Program-made: the position numbers and the translations under genes
Notes under the pieces: generated by a model
Database searches by the model: none
What the model was told of the DNA's origin: nothing
What the model saw: the letters and a program-made list of their open reading frames with translations, nothing else
NCBI RefSeq assembly: GCF_900114065.1
Contig: NZ_FORS01000001.1
Span: 744,001 to 808,000, forward strand
From: Stutzerimonas kunmingensis
GTDB taxonomy: Bacteria; Pseudomonadota; Gammaproteobacteria; Pseudomonadales; Pseudomonadaceae
Length of the DNA: 64,000 nucleotides
Direction of reading: 5' to 3'
Shown: piece after piece, positions 51,756 through 62,209 of the stretch
Numbering within the stretch: position 1 is the stretch's first letter
Layout of the letters: the number at the start of each line of letters is the position of its first letter

Positions 51756-52778
51756 CTACATCTTCATCACGATACGGCCCTCGATGCGCCCGGCACGCAT
51801 GTCGTCGAGGATCTGATTGATGTTGTCGAGGTTGTCGGTATGGATGGTCGCCTTGACCAGCCCCTCGCCGGCGAAGTCCAGCGCCTCCTGCAGATCGGCG
51901 CGGGTGCCGACGATGGAGCCGGTGATGCTGATCGCCTTGAGCACCACATCGAAGATCGGCGTCGGGAAGTCTCCCGGCGGCAGCCCCACCAGCGCGACAG
52001 TGCCACGCCGCCGGGCCATGCCGATGGCCTGACCGAAGGCACTGTTGGATACCGCAGTCACCAGTACACCGTGGGCACCGCCGATGTCGCGCTGCACCAC
52101 CTCCACGGGATTCTCCGTACGTGCATTGATGGTCAGGTTGGCCCCCAGACGCTTGGCCAGCTCGAGCTTGGCATCGTCCACATCGACTGCCACCACGTGC
52201 AGCCCCATGGCCTTGGCGTATTGCACCGCGACGTGTCCGAGGCCGCCGATGCCCGAGATCACCACCCATTGGCCGGGCCGCGCTCCGGTGACTTTCAGCC
52301 CTTTGTAGACAGTGACTCCGGCACAAAGAATCGGCGCAATCTCGTCGAACTCGACGTTCTTCGGCAGGATGCCGACGTAATTCGGGTCCGCCAGCACATA
52401 CTCGGCATAGCCGCCGTTCACCGAGTAACCGGTGTTCTGCTGGCCTTCACAGAGCGTTTCCCAGCCGGTCAGGCAGTGTTCGCAGCAACCACAGGCGGTG
52501 TACAGCCAGGGTACGCCGACGCGATCACCCTCTTTCACGCGCGTGACACCGGCGCCAACAGCGGAGACATGGCCCACACCTTCATGGCCGGGGATAAACG
52601 GCAGTGACGGCTTGACCGGCCAATCGCCTTCGGCCGCGTGCAGGTCGGTGTGACACACACCGGAGGCGGCAATCTTCACCAGAATCTGGCCGGGGCCGGG
52701 CATCGGCACCTTGACTTCCTCGAGGCGCAGCGGCTCGCCGAAGGCGTGTACCACTGCAGCTTTCATGGTCTGGGTCAT
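51756..52778 (-). CDS. adhP: Zinc-dependent alcohol dehydrogenase, AdhP type
   Basis: A 340-residue medium-chain dehydrogenase. Catalytic zinc site: [13 protein letters not shown] (Cys), GHEGVGHV (His/Glu) and [11 protein letters not shown] (Cys). Structural zinc site: four cysteines in [18 protein letters not shown] site: [17 protein letters not shown] with an acidic residue (VDVDD) after the second strand. It interconverts ethanol-like alcohols and aldehydes. AAGGAGCTAGCCC precedes the ATG. Monocistronic. Confidence 0.94.
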   Translation of the reverse strand: MTQTMKAAVVHAFGEPLRLEEVKVPMPGPGQILVKIAASGVCHTDLHAAEGDWPVKPSLPFIPGHEGVGHVSAVGAGVTRVKEGDRVGVPWLYTACGCCEHCLTGWETLCEGQQNTGYSVNGGYAEYVLADPNYVGILPKNVEFDEIAPILCAGVTVYKGLKVTGARPGQWVVISGIGGLGHVAVQYAKAMGLHVVAVDVDDAKLELAKRLGANLTINARTENPVEVVQRDIGGAHGVLVTAVSNSAFGQAIGMARRRGTVALVGLPPGDFPTPIFDVVLKAISITGSIVGTRADLQEALDFAGEGLVKATIHTDNLDNINQILDDMRAGRIEGRIVMKM

Positions 52779-52996
52779 GGGCTAGCTCCTTCATGCGGGA
52801 CGTTCGAGTCTGCATTGGCGCAGACCCGATCAGCCTAGACCCGGATCGATCGTCGCGTGACCCTCTGGACCGCCGGTCGGCGGCGAAGACGCGTGTGTTC
52901 CACTACGCCATGACAGGGTTGTTGATGTCGGCACCATCGAGTCTGTGACGGGAGCAGCTGTGGAAATGGCTTCGCCGATTCCACCCTGCGCTGCGA

Positions 52997-54322
52997 TCAG
53001 CGCTTCTTCGCCGGCTTGCCACCGCCCAGGCTCGGCACCTTGCGAATCGGCCTGGCGTTGGGCTTTTCGCTCTCGTCGAACCAGTTGCCGAGATGAATCT
53101 TGCCCTTGCCGCCGCCGTCCTTGGGCTTTTTCGGTTTCTTCGGCTTCTTGATGATCTGCCCGCCCAGCGTGGTGGTCGGCACGCGATGGTCCGGCACGAA
53201 ACCCAGCTCTTCGTGGCGCGGCAGCACCTGGTTGATCAGGGTTTCGATGGCGGCGAGCTGATCGACTTCATCGGCACTGACCAGGGAAACCGCTTCGCCC
53301 GTGGCGCCGGCGCGACCGGTACGGCCGATGCGGTGTACGTAGTCTTCGGCGACGATCGGCAGGTCGAAGTTGACCACTTGCGGCAGATCATGGATGTCCA
53401 GCCCGCGCGCGGCGACGTCGGTCGCCACCAGCACCTGCACTTCGCCCGCCTTGAAGCGCTCCAGCGCGCGCAGGCGCGAGGCCTGAGGCTTGTCGCCGTG
53501 GATCGCATCGCTGGAAATGCCCGCAGCCTGCAGCTCGTCCACCAGCTGATCGACGCCCTTGCGGGTTTTGACGAACACCAGCACCTGGCCCCAGCGCTTC
53601 TCCGCCAGCAGATGCAGGAACAGCTCGCTCTTGCGTTTCTTGTCCACCGGCACCAGCCACTGCTTGACCGTCTTCGCCGCGGCGTTGCGTGGGCTGACCT
53701 CGACCGATAGCGGGTCGCGCAGCAGCTCGCGGGCCATCTGCCGGATCGCCTCGGAGAAGGTCGCGGAGAACAGCAGGGTCTGGCGCTTCTTCGGCAGTGC
53801 GGCGAACAGCTGGTCCAGCTCGTCGGCGAAACCGAGGTCGAGCATGCGATCGGCTTCGTCGAGCACCAGCGCCTGCAGCTGATTGAAACCCACGGCGTTC
53901 TGCCGGTAGAGATCGAGCAGGCGACCGGGCGTCGCCACCAGCACATCGATGCCCTTGCGCAGCGCCATCATCTGCGGGTTGATGCTGACCCCGCCGTACA
54001 CCGCGTAGGTGCGCAGCGGCAGGTTCTGCCGATAGACACGAAAGCTCTCGTGGACTTGCTCGGCCAGCTCGCGGGTCGGCACCAGTACCAGCGCGCGTAC
54101 CGAATTGCTCGCCACCTTGGCGCCTTCCATGGTCAGGCGCTGCAGCAATGGCAGGGCGAAGCCGGCGGTCTTGCCGGTACCGGTCTGCGCCGCCGCCATC
54201 AGGTCGCGGCCCTTGAGCACGGCGGGAATGGCTTCGATCTGCACCGGCGTCGGCTTGCGGTAATCGAGGGTTTCCAGGGTCCGCAGCAGCGGATCGATCA
54301 GGCCCAGGGAGGCGAAGGTCAT
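52997..54322 (-). CDS. rhlE: DEAD-box RNA helicase RhlE
   Basis: A 441-residue helicase with Q motif (FASLGLIDPLLRTLETLDYRKPTPVQ), Walker A AAQTGTGKT, PTRELAEQ, DEAD box VLDEADRMLDLGF, SAT, and HRIGRTGRAG in the second RecA lobe. A basic tail of about 60 residues (PKKPKKPKDGGGKGK to GGGKPAKKR) follows and probably binds RNA. RhlE-type helicases act in ribosome assembly and mRNA decay. Stands alone with over 200 nt on each side of the gene; the downstream gap shows no clear element. Confidence 0.92.
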   Translation of the reverse strand: MTFASLGLIDPLLRTLETLDYRKPTPVQIEAIPAVLKGRDLMAAAQTGTGKTAGFALPLLQRLTMEGAKVASNSVRALVLVPTRELAEQVHESFRVYRQNLPLRTYAVYGGVSINPQMMALRKGIDVLVATPGRLLDLYRQNAVGFNQLQALVLDEADRMLDLGFADELDQLFAALPKKRQTLLFSATFSEAIRQMARELLRDPLSVEVSPRNAAAKTVKQWLVPVDKKRKSELFLHLLAEKRWGQVLVFVKTRKGVDQLVDELQAAGISSDAIHGDKPQASRLRALERFKAGEVQVLVATDVAARGLDIHDLPQVVNFDLPIVAEDYVHRIGRTGRAGATGEAVSLVSADEVDQLAAIETLINQVLPRHEELGFVPDHRVPTTTLGGQIIKKPKKPKKPKDGGGKGKIHLGNWFDESEKPNARPIRKVPSLGGGKPAKKR

Positions 54323-54531
54323 GGCAGGCTCGCAGCGCCGTTTCGGCGGGATGAAAAAGGGCGGATTCTAGCAGCAGGCCGGGCACATCGGCTCACCAGC
54401 CGATTGCAGGCGGGCCAGGCGATGCCTTGCTGTCACAGTTTCATACGCTGCCGCGCTGGTAGCTGGCCAACGCCTGCCGCAGGATAGGCACAGCGCCGCG
54501 ACGCCGTCACATCAACCGCACGGAGACCCTG

Positions 54532-56196
54532 ATGGAAGCGCTGCTCGCCCACGGCCCCTTCGCCGAATTCGCCCTGCTGCTGATCGTTTCCGCGGTGGTC
54601 GGCGCGATTGCCGTGAGCCTGCGCCAGCCGCTGCTGATTTCCTACATCGTGGTCGGCATTCTGCTTGGCCCGGCGGTGTTCGGCCCGGTCAACGCCGCCG
54701 AGCAGGTCCATCTGCTGGCCGAGATCGGCGTCGCCGTGCTGCTGTTCGTGGTTGGGCTCAAGCTGGACCTCGCGCATATCCGCAATATCGGGCCGGTGGC
54801 GCTGGCCACGGGGCTCGGGCAGCTGACCTTCACCATCGTCTTCGGCTTCGCGCTCACGCTGCTGATGGGCAAGAGCACCATGGAGGCGATCTACATCGCC
54901 GTGGCGCTGACCTTTTCCAGCACCATCATCATCGTCAAGCTGCTCTCGGACAAACACGAGCTGGACTCGCTGCACGGACGCATCGCCGTGGGTTTCCTGA
55001 TCGTCCAGGACCTCGCCGTGGTGCTGGCGATGATGACCATGAGCGCCCTGCGCGGCGCCGGCGATGCCGGCTGGGCCGAGGTCTCGGGCTCGCTGCTGCT
55101 GCGTCTGGCAGGCGCGGCCATCCTGATGTACGTGCTGATGCGCTACGTGCTGCCGCCGCTGGTCAGCCGCATGGCGCGCTCGCAGGAACTGCTGCTGATC
55201 TTCGCCATTGCCTGGGACACCGGGCTCGCCGCGCTGGGCGACTACATCGGTTTCAGCAAGGAGGCCGGAGCCTTCGTCGCCGGCTTTTCGCTGGCCTCGA
55301 CGGCCTATCGTGAAGCGATGAACGCGCGCCTGACCGGCATCCGCGACTTCATGCTGCTGTTCTTCTTCATCGACCTCGGTGGCCGGCTGGATTTTTCCAC
55401 GCTCGGCAACGAGATCCTGCCCGCCATCGTGCTGGCGTTGTTCGTGCTGATCGGCAATCCGCTGATCGTCATGGCAATCATGGGCTACATGGGTTATCGC
55501 AAGCGCACCGGCTTTCTCGCGGGGCTGACCGTCGCGCAGATCAGCGAGTTCTCCATCGTTTTCGTCGCCATGGGCATCACCCTCGGCCATATCGGGCCGG
55601 AGGCGCTGGGCCTCACCACGCTGGTCGGTTTGGTGACGATCATGCTGTCGACCTACATGATCCTGTTCTCGCAACCGCTCTACGAGCGGCTGGCGCCCTG
55701 GCTCGGCCTGTTCGAACGCAAGCGTCCCTATCGCGAACTGGAAGTGGAGGCCCAGAGCAGACCGCAGGGCCATCCGCGCATCATCATCTTCGGCCTGGGC
55801 CGATATGGCTCGCGTCTGCTGCAGCAGCTGGCCGCGGCACGACTGCCGGTGCTCGGCGTGGACTTCGACCCGGAAGCCGTGCGCACGCTGCGCCGCAGCA
55901 AGCTGCCGGTACGTTTCGGCGACGGCGAGGACCCGAGCTTTCTCGAATCGCTGCCGCTGCAGCATGCCGAATGGGTGGTCACCAGCTTTCCGCAGTGGGA
56001 GGCCAATCGCGCCTTTCTGCATGCGCTCAAGCATGCAGGGTTTCAGGGCAAGATTGCCGGCGTGGTGCGCGACGACCAGCATGGCAAGGCGCTGGATGCA
56101 GCCGGCGTCGCCCGCGTACTGAACCCCTTCACCGATGCGGCGGACTTCGCCGCGCGCAGCCTGATCGACGAGCTGGGGCAGAGGCCAAGCCACTGA
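54532..56196 (+). CDS. Kef/YbaL-type cation:proton antiporter with RCK domain
   Basis: A 554-residue CPA2 antiporter. About 12-13 membrane helices span 1-390; the ion-path motif region FLIVQDLAVVLAMM is visible near 160. After EVEAQSRPQGH the C-terminal TrkA-N/RCK domain carries IIIFGLGRYGSRLLQQL and VLGVDFDPEAVRTLR, a nucleotide-binding Rossmann fold that gates transport. No separate ancillary kefF/kefG gene is adjacent. CGGAG precedes the start. Substrate likely potassium or sodium. Confidence 0.9.
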   Translation: MEALLAHGPFAEFALLLIVSAVVGAIAVSLRQPLLISYIVVGILLGPAVFGPVNAAEQVHLLAEIGVAVLLFVVGLKLDLAHIRNIGPVALATGLGQLTFTIVFGFALTLLMGKSTMEAIYIAVALTFSSTIIIVKLLSDKHELDSLHGRIAVGFLIVQDLAVVLAMMTMSALRGAGDAGWAEVSGSLLLRLAGAAILMYVLMRYVLPPLVSRMARSQELLLIFAIAWDTGLAALGDYIGFSKEAGAFVAGFSLASTAYREAMNARLTGIRDFMLLFFFIDLGGRLDFSTLGNEILPAIVLALFVLIGNPLIVMAIMGYMGYRKRTGFLAGLTVAQISEFSIVFVAMGITLGHIGPEALGLTTLVGLVTIMLSTYMILFSQPLYERLAPWLGLFERKRPYRELEVEAQSRPQGHPRIIIFGLGRYGSRLLQQLAAARLPVLGVDFDPEAVRTLRRSKLPVRFGDGEDPSFLESLPLQHAEWVVTSFPQWEANRAFLHALKHAGFQGKIAGVVRDDQHGKALDAAGVARVLNPFTDAADFAARSLIDELGQRPSH

Positions 56197-56314
56197 CCCG
56201 CGACCGCAAGGGATTCGAGGGCCATCCCGCACACAGTACTGGCAGACCAAAGGCATTCAGTGATCGAATGCACAGCCGCTAACTTGCTATCAGTCGGTCC
56301 AATCGAGTGCGCCC

Positions 56315-57127
56315 ATGAGTTCGAGCAACACCAGCAGCATCCCTGCCCCAGATGCCTATCCGTGCCACGGCGCCGCCGAGCACGGCGCCTGCCCCAGCTG
56401 CGCCAGTGGCGAGCGCCTGGGCTTCAGCTTCAGTTACGCCTTTCAGCCGATCGTCGATCTGCGCAGCCGGCAGATCTTCGCCCACGAGGCGCTGGTGCGC
56501 GGCATCGGCGGCGAGCCGGCACCCACTGTGCTGTCGCAAGTCACCGAGCAGAATCGCTTCCGTTTCGATCAGGCCGGCCGGGTCAAGGCGATCAAGACCG
56601 CCTCCAGGCTGGGCATGCAGAGCAAGCTGTCGATCAATTTCATGCCCAACGCGATCTACCGCCCCGAGCTGTGCATCCGCTCAACGCTGGAAGCCGCCCG
56701 TGCCCACGATTTTCCCATCGAGCAAATCATCTTCGAGACCGTCGAAGGCGAGCGCATCAACGACGGCAAGTGGCTGACCGAGGTGTTCCGCGAATACCAG
56801 CGCATCGGCTTTCTTACCGCCATCGATGACTTCGGTGCGGGCTTTGCCGGGCTCAATCTGCTGGCCGATTTCCAGCCGGACATCATCAAGCTGGACATGG
56901 ACCTGATCCGCGGCATCGACCAGAGCCGCATGCGTCAGGCCATCGTCCGGGCGACGGTGGGGATGTGTGAGGAGTTGGGTATCAAGGTGATCGGCGAAGG
57001 CGTGGAAACCGCCGACGAATGCAGCGCCCTGTTCGATCTGGGCATCCATCTGATGCAGGGCTACCTGTTCAGCCGGCCGCTGTTCGAGGCCTGTGGCCAG
57101 GCGGAACAGCTCGCCTGGCCGCAGTGA
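56315..57127 (+). CDS. EAL-domain c-di-GMP phosphodiesterase with a cysteine-rich N-terminus
   Basis: A 270-residue soluble protein. The EAL domain (about 38-265) keeps catalytic residues: HEALVRG (glutamate), SINFMPN (asparagine), IFETVEGE (glutamate), AIDDFGAG (two aspartates), IKLDMD (lysine) and GEGVET (glutamate). It should hydrolyse c-di-GMP. No GGDEF or sensor domain is attached; instead the first 33 residues hold three cysteines and a histidine (CHGAAEHGACPSCASG), which could bind metal or haem. Its ribosome site is weak. Sequence type resembles YhjH-like stand-alone EAL proteins. Confidence 0.9.
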   Translation: MSSSNTSSIPAPDAYPCHGAAEHGACPSCASGERLGFSFSYAFQPIVDLRSRQIFAHEALVRGIGGEPAPTVLSQVTEQNRFRFDQAGRVKAIKTASRLGMQSKLSINFMPNAIYRPELCIRSTLEAARAHDFPIEQIIFETVEGERINDGKWLTEVFREYQRIGFLTAIDDFGAGFAGLNLLADFQPDIIKLDMDLIRGIDQSRMRQAIVRATVGMCEELGIKVIGEGVETADECSALFDLGIHLMQGYLFSRPLFEACGQAEQLAWPQ

Positions 57128-57129
57128 GT

Positions 57130-57810
57130 TCAGCCGCGCAGCAGCTTGAGCAGTTGCTCTGCCGCCGCTTCCGATGAGGCCGGGTTCTGCCCGGTCACCA
57201 GCAGCCCGTCGACCTGCACGTAAGGCGCCCAGTCCGCGCCCTTGCTGTACTGGCCGCCACGCTCGCGCAGGCGGTCCTCGAGCAGGAACGGCACTACATC
57301 GGTCAGCTCCACACCCGCTTCCTCGCCATTGGTGAAGCCGGTGACGCGCCTACCCTTGACCAGATACTCGCCATCTTTGCCGCGCACCTCGGTCAGCGCC
57401 GCCGGTGCGTGGCAGACCGCGGCCACCGGCTTGTCGGCCTTGACGAAGGATTCGATCAGGGCAATGGAGGTCGGGTTGTCCACCAGGTCCCACAGCGGGC
57501 CGTGGCCGCCCGGATAGAACACCGCGTCGAAATCCTCGACAGACACCTGATGCAGACGATAGGTGTTGGCCAGCAGCGTCTGCGCCTCGCCATCCCCGTT
57601 GAAACGCTCGGTGGCCTCGGTCTGGGCGTCGGGCTCGTCGCTCTTCGGGTCCAGCGGCGGTTCGCCACCCTCGGGCGACGCGAGCACCACCTGCGCCCCG
57701 GCATCCAGGAAGACGTAATACGGCGCGGCGAATTCCTCCAGCCAGAAGCCGGTCTTTTTGCCGGTGTCACCCAGCTGGTCGTGGGACGTGAGCACGATAA
57801 GAATTTTCAT
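57130..57810 (-). CDS. DJ-1/PfpI family protein (Hsp31-like)
   Basis: A 226-residue class I glutamine-amidotransferase-like protein. Catalytic triad candidates: cysteine in VAAVCHAPAAL near 136 with the following histidine, and an N-terminal glutamate in TGFWLEEFAAPYYVF. The motif YPGGHGPLWDLVDN is typical of Hsp31/YDR533C-like glyoxalase III or deglycase proteins. An excellent AAGGAGGCTCC precedes ATG 57810. Convergent with the EAL gene, with only 2 nt between stops. Distinct subfamily from the DJ-1 gene at 14.6 kb. Confidence 0.88.
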   Translation of the reverse strand: MKILIVLTSHDQLGDTGKKTGFWLEEFAAPYYVFLDAGAQVVLASPEGGEPPLDPKSDEPDAQTEATERFNGDGEAQTLLANTYRLHQVSVEDFDAVFYPGGHGPLWDLVDNPTSIALIESFVKADKPVAAVCHAPAALTEVRGKDGEYLVKGRRVTGFTNGEEAGVELTDVVPFLLEDRLRERGGQYSKGADWAPYVQVDGLLVTGQNPASSEAAAEQLLKLLRG

Positions 57811-57892
57811 GGAGCCTCCTTGTTGAAGCGCGACGTGAACAGTTGAGACTGTAGTCACGGGCACATTGCTCCGCTGCCGAATCACATCCATG

Positions 57893-57914
57893 AAAAAGGG
57901 CGCCGCAGCGCCCT
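57893..57914 (-). terminator. Intrinsic terminator of the chemoreceptor gene
   Basis: On the minus strand GGGCGC-TGCG-GCGCCC is followed by TTTTT, about 20 nt after the chemoreceptor stop codon. Confidence 0.85.
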
Positions 57915-57932
57915 CTAGAACCACCGTTCCGG

Positions 57933-59822
57933 TCAGATCCGGAAGCTATCCACCAGCTGCTTCAGCCGGCGCGCCTGCTGGTCCAGGTCGCCACAGGCGC
58001 GCAGTGTCGACTGCAGGTTCTCCACGCCTTGCTGGTTCAGCGTGTTGATCTCGGTGATATCCATGTTCAGCGACTCGATCACCGCGGTCTGCTCCTCGGT
58101 GGCGGTGGCCACTGACTGGTTCATGCCATCGATCTCGCCGATACGCTGAGTGACCTCGCCGAGGCGTTCGCCGGCGCGGTCGGCGATGGAGACGCTGGAC
58201 TCACTCTGCCGCTGGCTTTCGGTCATGGTCTGCACCGAAGCGCCGGCACCGACCTGCAGCTGCTCGATCATCTGCTGGATTTCCTGCGCCGAGCTCTGGG
58301 TGCGATGCGCCAGGTTGCGCACCTCGTCGGCGACCACGGCAAAGCCGCGTCCCGCCTCGCCGGCCCGCGCCGCCTCGATGGCGGCGTTCAGCGCGAGCAG
58401 GTTGGTCTGCTCGGAAATGCCCTTGATCACCTCGAGAATCTGGCCGATGTCCACGGTCTTGGCGTTGAGCGCCTCGATCTGCCCGCAGGACGCGCTGATC
58501 TTCGCCGACAGCTCGCGCATCGCGGCGATGTTCTGCTCCACCACCTGACGACCGTCTTCGGCCTGATGTCGCGCGCCACTGGCGTGCTGCGAGGCATCTG
58601 CCGCGTTGCGGGCGATCTCCTGGGCGGCGGCGCCAAGTTCGTTGATCGCCGCCGCCACGCTGTTGGTGCGACTGGCCTGCTCGTCGGAGTTGGCCATCGA
58701 TGCGTTCGAAGCGCCGAGCACGCGCTGTGCCACTTCGTTGACCTGCAGCGTGGCCGATGACACCTCGCGGATCGATTCATGGATACGCTCGACGAAGCGG
58801 TTGAAGGCGGTCGCCAACTGACCGAACTCATCCTTGGACTGCACCGCCAGGCGCCGGGTCAGGTCGCCCTCGCCCTCGGCGATGTTGGCCATGGCGCGGC
58901 CCATGTCGGTGAGCGGACGCATCAGTACACGAATCAGCATGCCCAGCAGCAGCAGGATGAACGCCACGGCGGCAACCGTGGCGACCAGCGCGGAGGTGCG
59001 GAAACTGGTCAGCGCGGCATAGGCCTTGTCACGATCCAGCGAAATACCCACGTACCACTGCACCGAAGGCAGGCCCTTGACTGGGCTGAAGCCGAGGATG
59101 CGCGGATTACCCTCAAGCTGCGCCTCGACATAGCCACTACTGAGCGACGGCGTATTCTGCGGGTAAATATCCTGGAGCGACTTCATGACCATCTGCTGAT
59201 CGGGATGGACCAACACCTTGCCGTCGCCGCTGACAAGAAAGGCGTACCCCATGCCATCAAAATCCAGCGCGTTGAGCATATCCACCAGAGTTTTCAGGCC
59301 TAGGTCGCCACCAACTACACCCGTCGCGCCCTGGCCGCTTTTGACCGGGGTTGCGACTGTCACAACCAGCTCGTTCAGCGTGGCATCCAGGTAAGGTTCG
59401 GTCAGCGTCGTGCCATCTGCAGACAGCGCATCCTTGTACCAGGGGCGAGTTCTCGCATCGTAGTCGTCCGGCATGGCCTCGTAAGGGCGGAGGATATAGC
59501 TGCCATCGGCTCCGCCGAGATAGGTGAACATGAACGTAGAGGTCAGTGCACGTTGTTCGAGCAGACTGCCAACAGACTCTGCCGAGTCATCCCGGCCGAT
59601 GGTCTGCGCAGCGCTTTCCACCAGCAGGATACGGCCTGACAGCCAGTTCTGAATGTTGTGGGCGGTAACCTCGCCCATTTCCCCCAGGTAGCTTTCGAGG
59701 TTGGCGCGAATGGCGCTCCGCTGCAGATAATCGTTATAGAGGGTAAACAGCGCAAAAGTTGCGATCACCACTAACGAGGCGGCCAGCAGAATCTTGTGGC
59801 TGAACTTGAGATGACTAGACAT
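57933..59822 (-). CDS. PctA-type amino-acid chemoreceptor (methyl-accepting chemotaxis protein)
   Basis: A 629-residue receptor: helix 10-30, periplasmic dCache domain to about 275, second helix near 280-300, HAMP, and a cytoplasmic signalling domain with the hairpin tip [20 protein letters not shown]. Counting from ATG 59822, the amino-acid-binding residues known in PctA fall at identical numbers: Y121, R126, W128, Y129 and D173 ([12 protein letters not shown]). This supports both ligand class and start. A sigma-28 type promoter lies about 75 nt upstream. Expected to steer swimming toward amino acids. Confidence 0.93.
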   Translation of the reverse strand: MSSHLKFSHKILLAASLVVIATFALFTLYNDYLQRSAIRANLESYLGEMGEVTAHNIQNWLSGRILLVESAAQTIGRDDSAESVGSLLEQRALTSTFMFTYLGGADGSYILRPYEAMPDDYDARTRPWYKDALSADGTTLTEPYLDATLNELVVTVATPVKSGQGATGVVGGDLGLKTLVDMLNALDFDGMGYAFLVSGDGKVLVHPDQQMVMKSLQDIYPQNTPSLSSGYVEAQLEGNPRILGFSPVKGLPSVQWYVGISLDRDKAYAALTSFRTSALVATVAAVAFILLLLGMLIRVLMRPLTDMGRAMANIAEGEGDLTRRLAVQSKDEFGQLATAFNRFVERIHESIREVSSATLQVNEVAQRVLGASNASMANSDEQASRTNSVAAAINELGAAAQEIARNAADASQHASGARHQAEDGRQVVEQNIAAMRELSAKISASCGQIEALNAKTVDIGQILEVIKGISEQTNLLALNAAIEAARAGEAGRGFAVVADEVRNLAHRTQSSAQEIQQMIEQLQVGAGASVQTMTESQRQSESSVSIADRAGERLGEVTQRIGEIDGMNQSVATATEEQTAVIESLNMDITEINTLNQQGVENLQSTLRACGDLDQQARRLKQLVDSFRI

Positions 59823-59895
59823 TTGAGGCGCATCCGAATGACTGAACGGGGTGCTGGCATCCTGCGCACTGTGCATTCCTTTGATCTCAATCACT

Positions 59896-59922
59896 TTTTC
59901 GGCCGCTCCCAAAGAAACTTGA
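59896..59922 (-). promoter_or_regulatory. Sigma-28 (FliA) promoter of the chemoreceptor gene
   Basis: Minus strand TCAAGTTT (59922-59915), 11 nt, GCCGAAAA (59903-59896). This equals the FliA layout TAAAGTTT-N11-GCCGATAA with correct spacing and three changes. It ties the receptor to the flagellar regulon. Confidence 0.75.
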
Positions 59923-59952
59923 CCTACTAGTCGCAATGCGGATGTTTCCCCA

Positions 59953-59984
59953 TAAAAAACGCCAGCCTGCTGGCTGGCGTTCTT
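59953..59984 (-). terminator. Intrinsic terminator of the NSS transporter gene
   Basis: Minus strand ACGCCAGCC-AGCA-GGCTGGCGT followed by TTTTTAT. It lies 24 nt after the transporter stop and just upstream of the sigma-28 promoter, insulating the chemoreceptor gene. Confidence 0.92.
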
Positions 59985-60007
59985 CACGCGAAGGGGCCGC
60001 GCCGTGG

Positions 60008-61468
60008 TCAGCGACCGGCCAGGGCCGGCATCACCCGCGGACGCAACATCTCGCCAAGCACCGCCAGCGCACCGATCGCTCCGGCGATCCAGTACCAGCG
60101 CTGCAACGGGTCGAAGCCCAGCCAGCCAAGGGCATGCAGGAAGACCATGAGGATCAGCACTGGACAGACATAGCGAACCATGAACAGCCACAGCGCGTAG
60201 CCCAGCGGCGGCAGGTTCAGCTCGTCGCGCATGATCTCGCTGCGCAGCGCGTAGCCGGCCAGCAGCACGGTGAAGATCCCGCCCAGCGGCATCATCCAGC
60301 GCGAGGTCAGGTAATCCAGCCAGTCGAAGAAGTTCTTGCCCATCGGCGTCCAGCCCGACATCAGGTTGAACGAGAGCATCGCCAGCAGGCTGATCACCAG
60401 CAGCACCACGCCGGAACCCATTGCCGCCTTGATCCGCGAGATGCCGTGCTTCTCGTTGAGGTAGGCGACGGTTGCCTCGATCATGGAGATCGCCGAGGTC
60501 AGCGCGGCGATCGACACCATGGCGAAGAACAGCACGCCGAAGGCGGTGCCGAACGGCATCTGCTGGAAGGCCAGTGGCAGGCTCATGAAGATCAGACCCG
60601 GGCCTGCAGTCGGGTCCATGCCGTTGGCGAAGATGATCGGGAAGATCGCCAGGCCCGCCAGCAGCGCGACGCAGGTGTCGGCGATGGCGACCATGAAGGT
60701 GGTGCGGGCGATGGACTGGTCATCCGGGATGTACGAGCCGTAGGTGAGGATCGCACCGGAAGCCAGGCTGAGGGTGAAGAATGCGTGGCCAAGCGCGGCC
60801 AGCAGCGCCTCGCCGGTGATCTTCGAGGTATCGAAGCTGAACAGGAAGGCGAAGCCCTGATCGAAGCCGCCGCTGGTGACCGCGTAACCCACGAGGATCA
60901 GCAGCAGCACGGCCAGCCCCGGCATCATCCAGCGCACCGCGTTCTCGATGCCCTTCTGCACGCCCTTGGCGACGATCCACAGGGTCAGCAGCGCTACCAG
61001 CAGGCTCCAGCCGCCGAGTTCCCAGGGGTTGGCGTTATGCGCCTCGAATACGCCGCCCAATGCCTCGACGCTGGTCGCGGCCAGGGAGCCGTCGAGCATC
61101 TTCACCGTGTAGGCGAAGGCCCAGCCGGCGACCACCACATAGAAGCAGAGGATCAGGAAGCCGGCCGTCATCGCCATGCCGCCAACCGCCTTCCACAGCG
61201 GGTTGCCGTTGTTCTCGCGGACTACCCGGCCGATGGCGTCGATCGGGCTGCCACGGCCGCGGCGACCGATGGCGATCTCGCACATCATTACCGGTACGCC
61301 GATGGCGAGGATGCACAGCAGGTACATCAATACGAAGGCACCACCGCCGAACTCGCCGGTGATGTAGGGGAATTTCCAGATGTTGCCCAGGCCCACGGCG
61401 GAGCCGGTTGCCGCGAGGATGAAGCCCCAGCGCGACAGCCAGAGGTTCTTCGGTTTTTCACGAGTCAT
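60008..61468 (-). CDS. Sodium-dependent transporter, neurotransmitter:sodium symporter (NSS) family
   Basis: A 486-residue membrane protein with about 12 helices. LeuT-fold sodium and substrate motifs: [22 protein letters not shown] in helix 1, [16 protein letters not shown] in helix 6 and [19 protein letters not shown] in helix 8. Bacterial members import amino acids with sodium. CAGGTGACGT precedes the ATG. The gene faces the same way as the tyrosine-catabolic genes upstream on the minus strand and lies about 80 nt after maiA, so an aromatic or branched amino acid is a reasonable guess. Confidence 0.92.
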   Translation of the reverse strand: MTREKPKNLWLSRWGFILAATGSAVGLGNIWKFPYITGEFGGGAFVLMYLLCILAIGVPVMMCEIAIGRRGRGSPIDAIGRVVRENNGNPLWKAVGGMAMTAGFLILCFYVVVAGWAFAYTVKMLDGSLAATSVEALGGVFEAHNANPWELGGWSLLVALLTLWIVAKGVQKGIENAVRWMMPGLAVLLLILVGYAVTSGGFDQGFAFLFSFDTSKITGEALLAALGHAFFTLSLASGAILTYGSYIPDDQSIARTTFMVAIADTCVALLAGLAIFPIIFANGMDPTAGPGLIFMSLPLAFQQMPFGTAFGVLFFAMVSIAALTSAISMIEATVAYLNEKHGISRIKAAMGSGVVLLVISLLAMLSFNLMSGWTPMGKNFFDWLDYLTSRWMMPLGGIFTVLLAGYALRSEIMRDELNLPPLGYALWLFMVRYVCPVLILMVFLHALGWLGFDPLQRWYWIAGAIGALAVLGEMLRPRVMPALAGR

Positions 61469-61549
61469 ACGTCACCTGTTTGTTGTTATCTGTGACGGGA
61501 TCGGGACCGTCGCGCAGGGCGCGACGGCGTGCAAGGCGAATTCAGTCGT

Positions 61550-62209
61550 TCATTGAGCGTCGGGCTGCACCTCCGGCGCGGCCTGCTGGAAGGCCGGAAG
61601 CGTCTCGCAGCGTGCAACGATCTCGAGAATGCGTGGATACGCCGCGAGGTCACAGGCAAAACGGCGCGCATTGTATACCTGCGGCACCAGGCATGCCTCC
61701 AGATAACCTGGCCGATCTTTCAGGGAAAGCCTGCCATCGAAACATTCCAGGCCCGCTTCCACGGCGGCGAGACCCTGACCGACCCAGTGCTGATACCACG
61801 CGTTCCTGGCCTCGTCGTCGACACCCAGTTCGGCGGAGAGGTACTGCAACACACGCAGGTTGTTCAGCGGATGGATCTCGCAGGCGATGTGCATGGCCAG
61901 GGCGCGCACCTGGGCGCGGCGAACCGGATCGTCCGGCAGCAGCGCCGGCACCGGGAACACCTCGTCGAGGTATTCCAGAATCGCCAGCGACTGGCTGATG
62001 CGTGCCCCACCGTTGGCTTCGTCAACCAGCAACGGCACCAGCTGCTGCGGGTTGAGGGCGCGGTAATCGGCCGCACGCTGCTGGCCGCCATCCTTGACCA
62101 GATGCACCGGCACCTGCCGGTAGGCCAGCCCCTTGAGGCTCAGCGCGATGCGCACCCGGTAGGCGGCACTGGAGCGCCAGTAACCGTAGAGCGTCAGCTC
62201 AGTGCTCAT
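61550..62209 (-). CDS. maiA: Maleylacetoacetate isomerase (zeta-class GST)
   Basis: A 219-residue zeta-type glutathione transferase. N-terminal thioredoxin fold with YGYWRSSAAYRVRIALSLKGL (active-site SSxxxRVRIAL), PLLVDEANGGARISQSLAILEYL (glutathione site), then the helical domain with EIHPLNNLRVLQYL. It converts maleylacetoacetate to fumarylacetoacetate. Start ATG 62209 overlaps the end of the hydrolase gene by 11 nt, so it is last in an hmgA-fahA-maiA operon. Confidence 0.93.
   Translation of the reverse strand: MSTELTLYGYWRSSAAYRVRIALSLKGLAYRQVPVHLVKDGGQQRAADYRALNPQQLVPLLVDEANGGARISQSLAILEYLDEVFPVPALLPDDPVRRAQVRALAMHIACEIHPLNNLRVLQYLSAELGVDDEARNAWYQHWVGQGLAAVEAGLECFDGRLSLKDRPGYLEACLVPQVYNARRFACDLAAYPRILEIVARCETLPAFQQAAPEVQPDAQ

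Noticed and set aside
54433..56256. 607-codon antisense frame over the Kef-type antiporter
   Set aside because: Composition dominated by Gln, His, Asp and Arg, as expected for the complement of membrane-helix codons.
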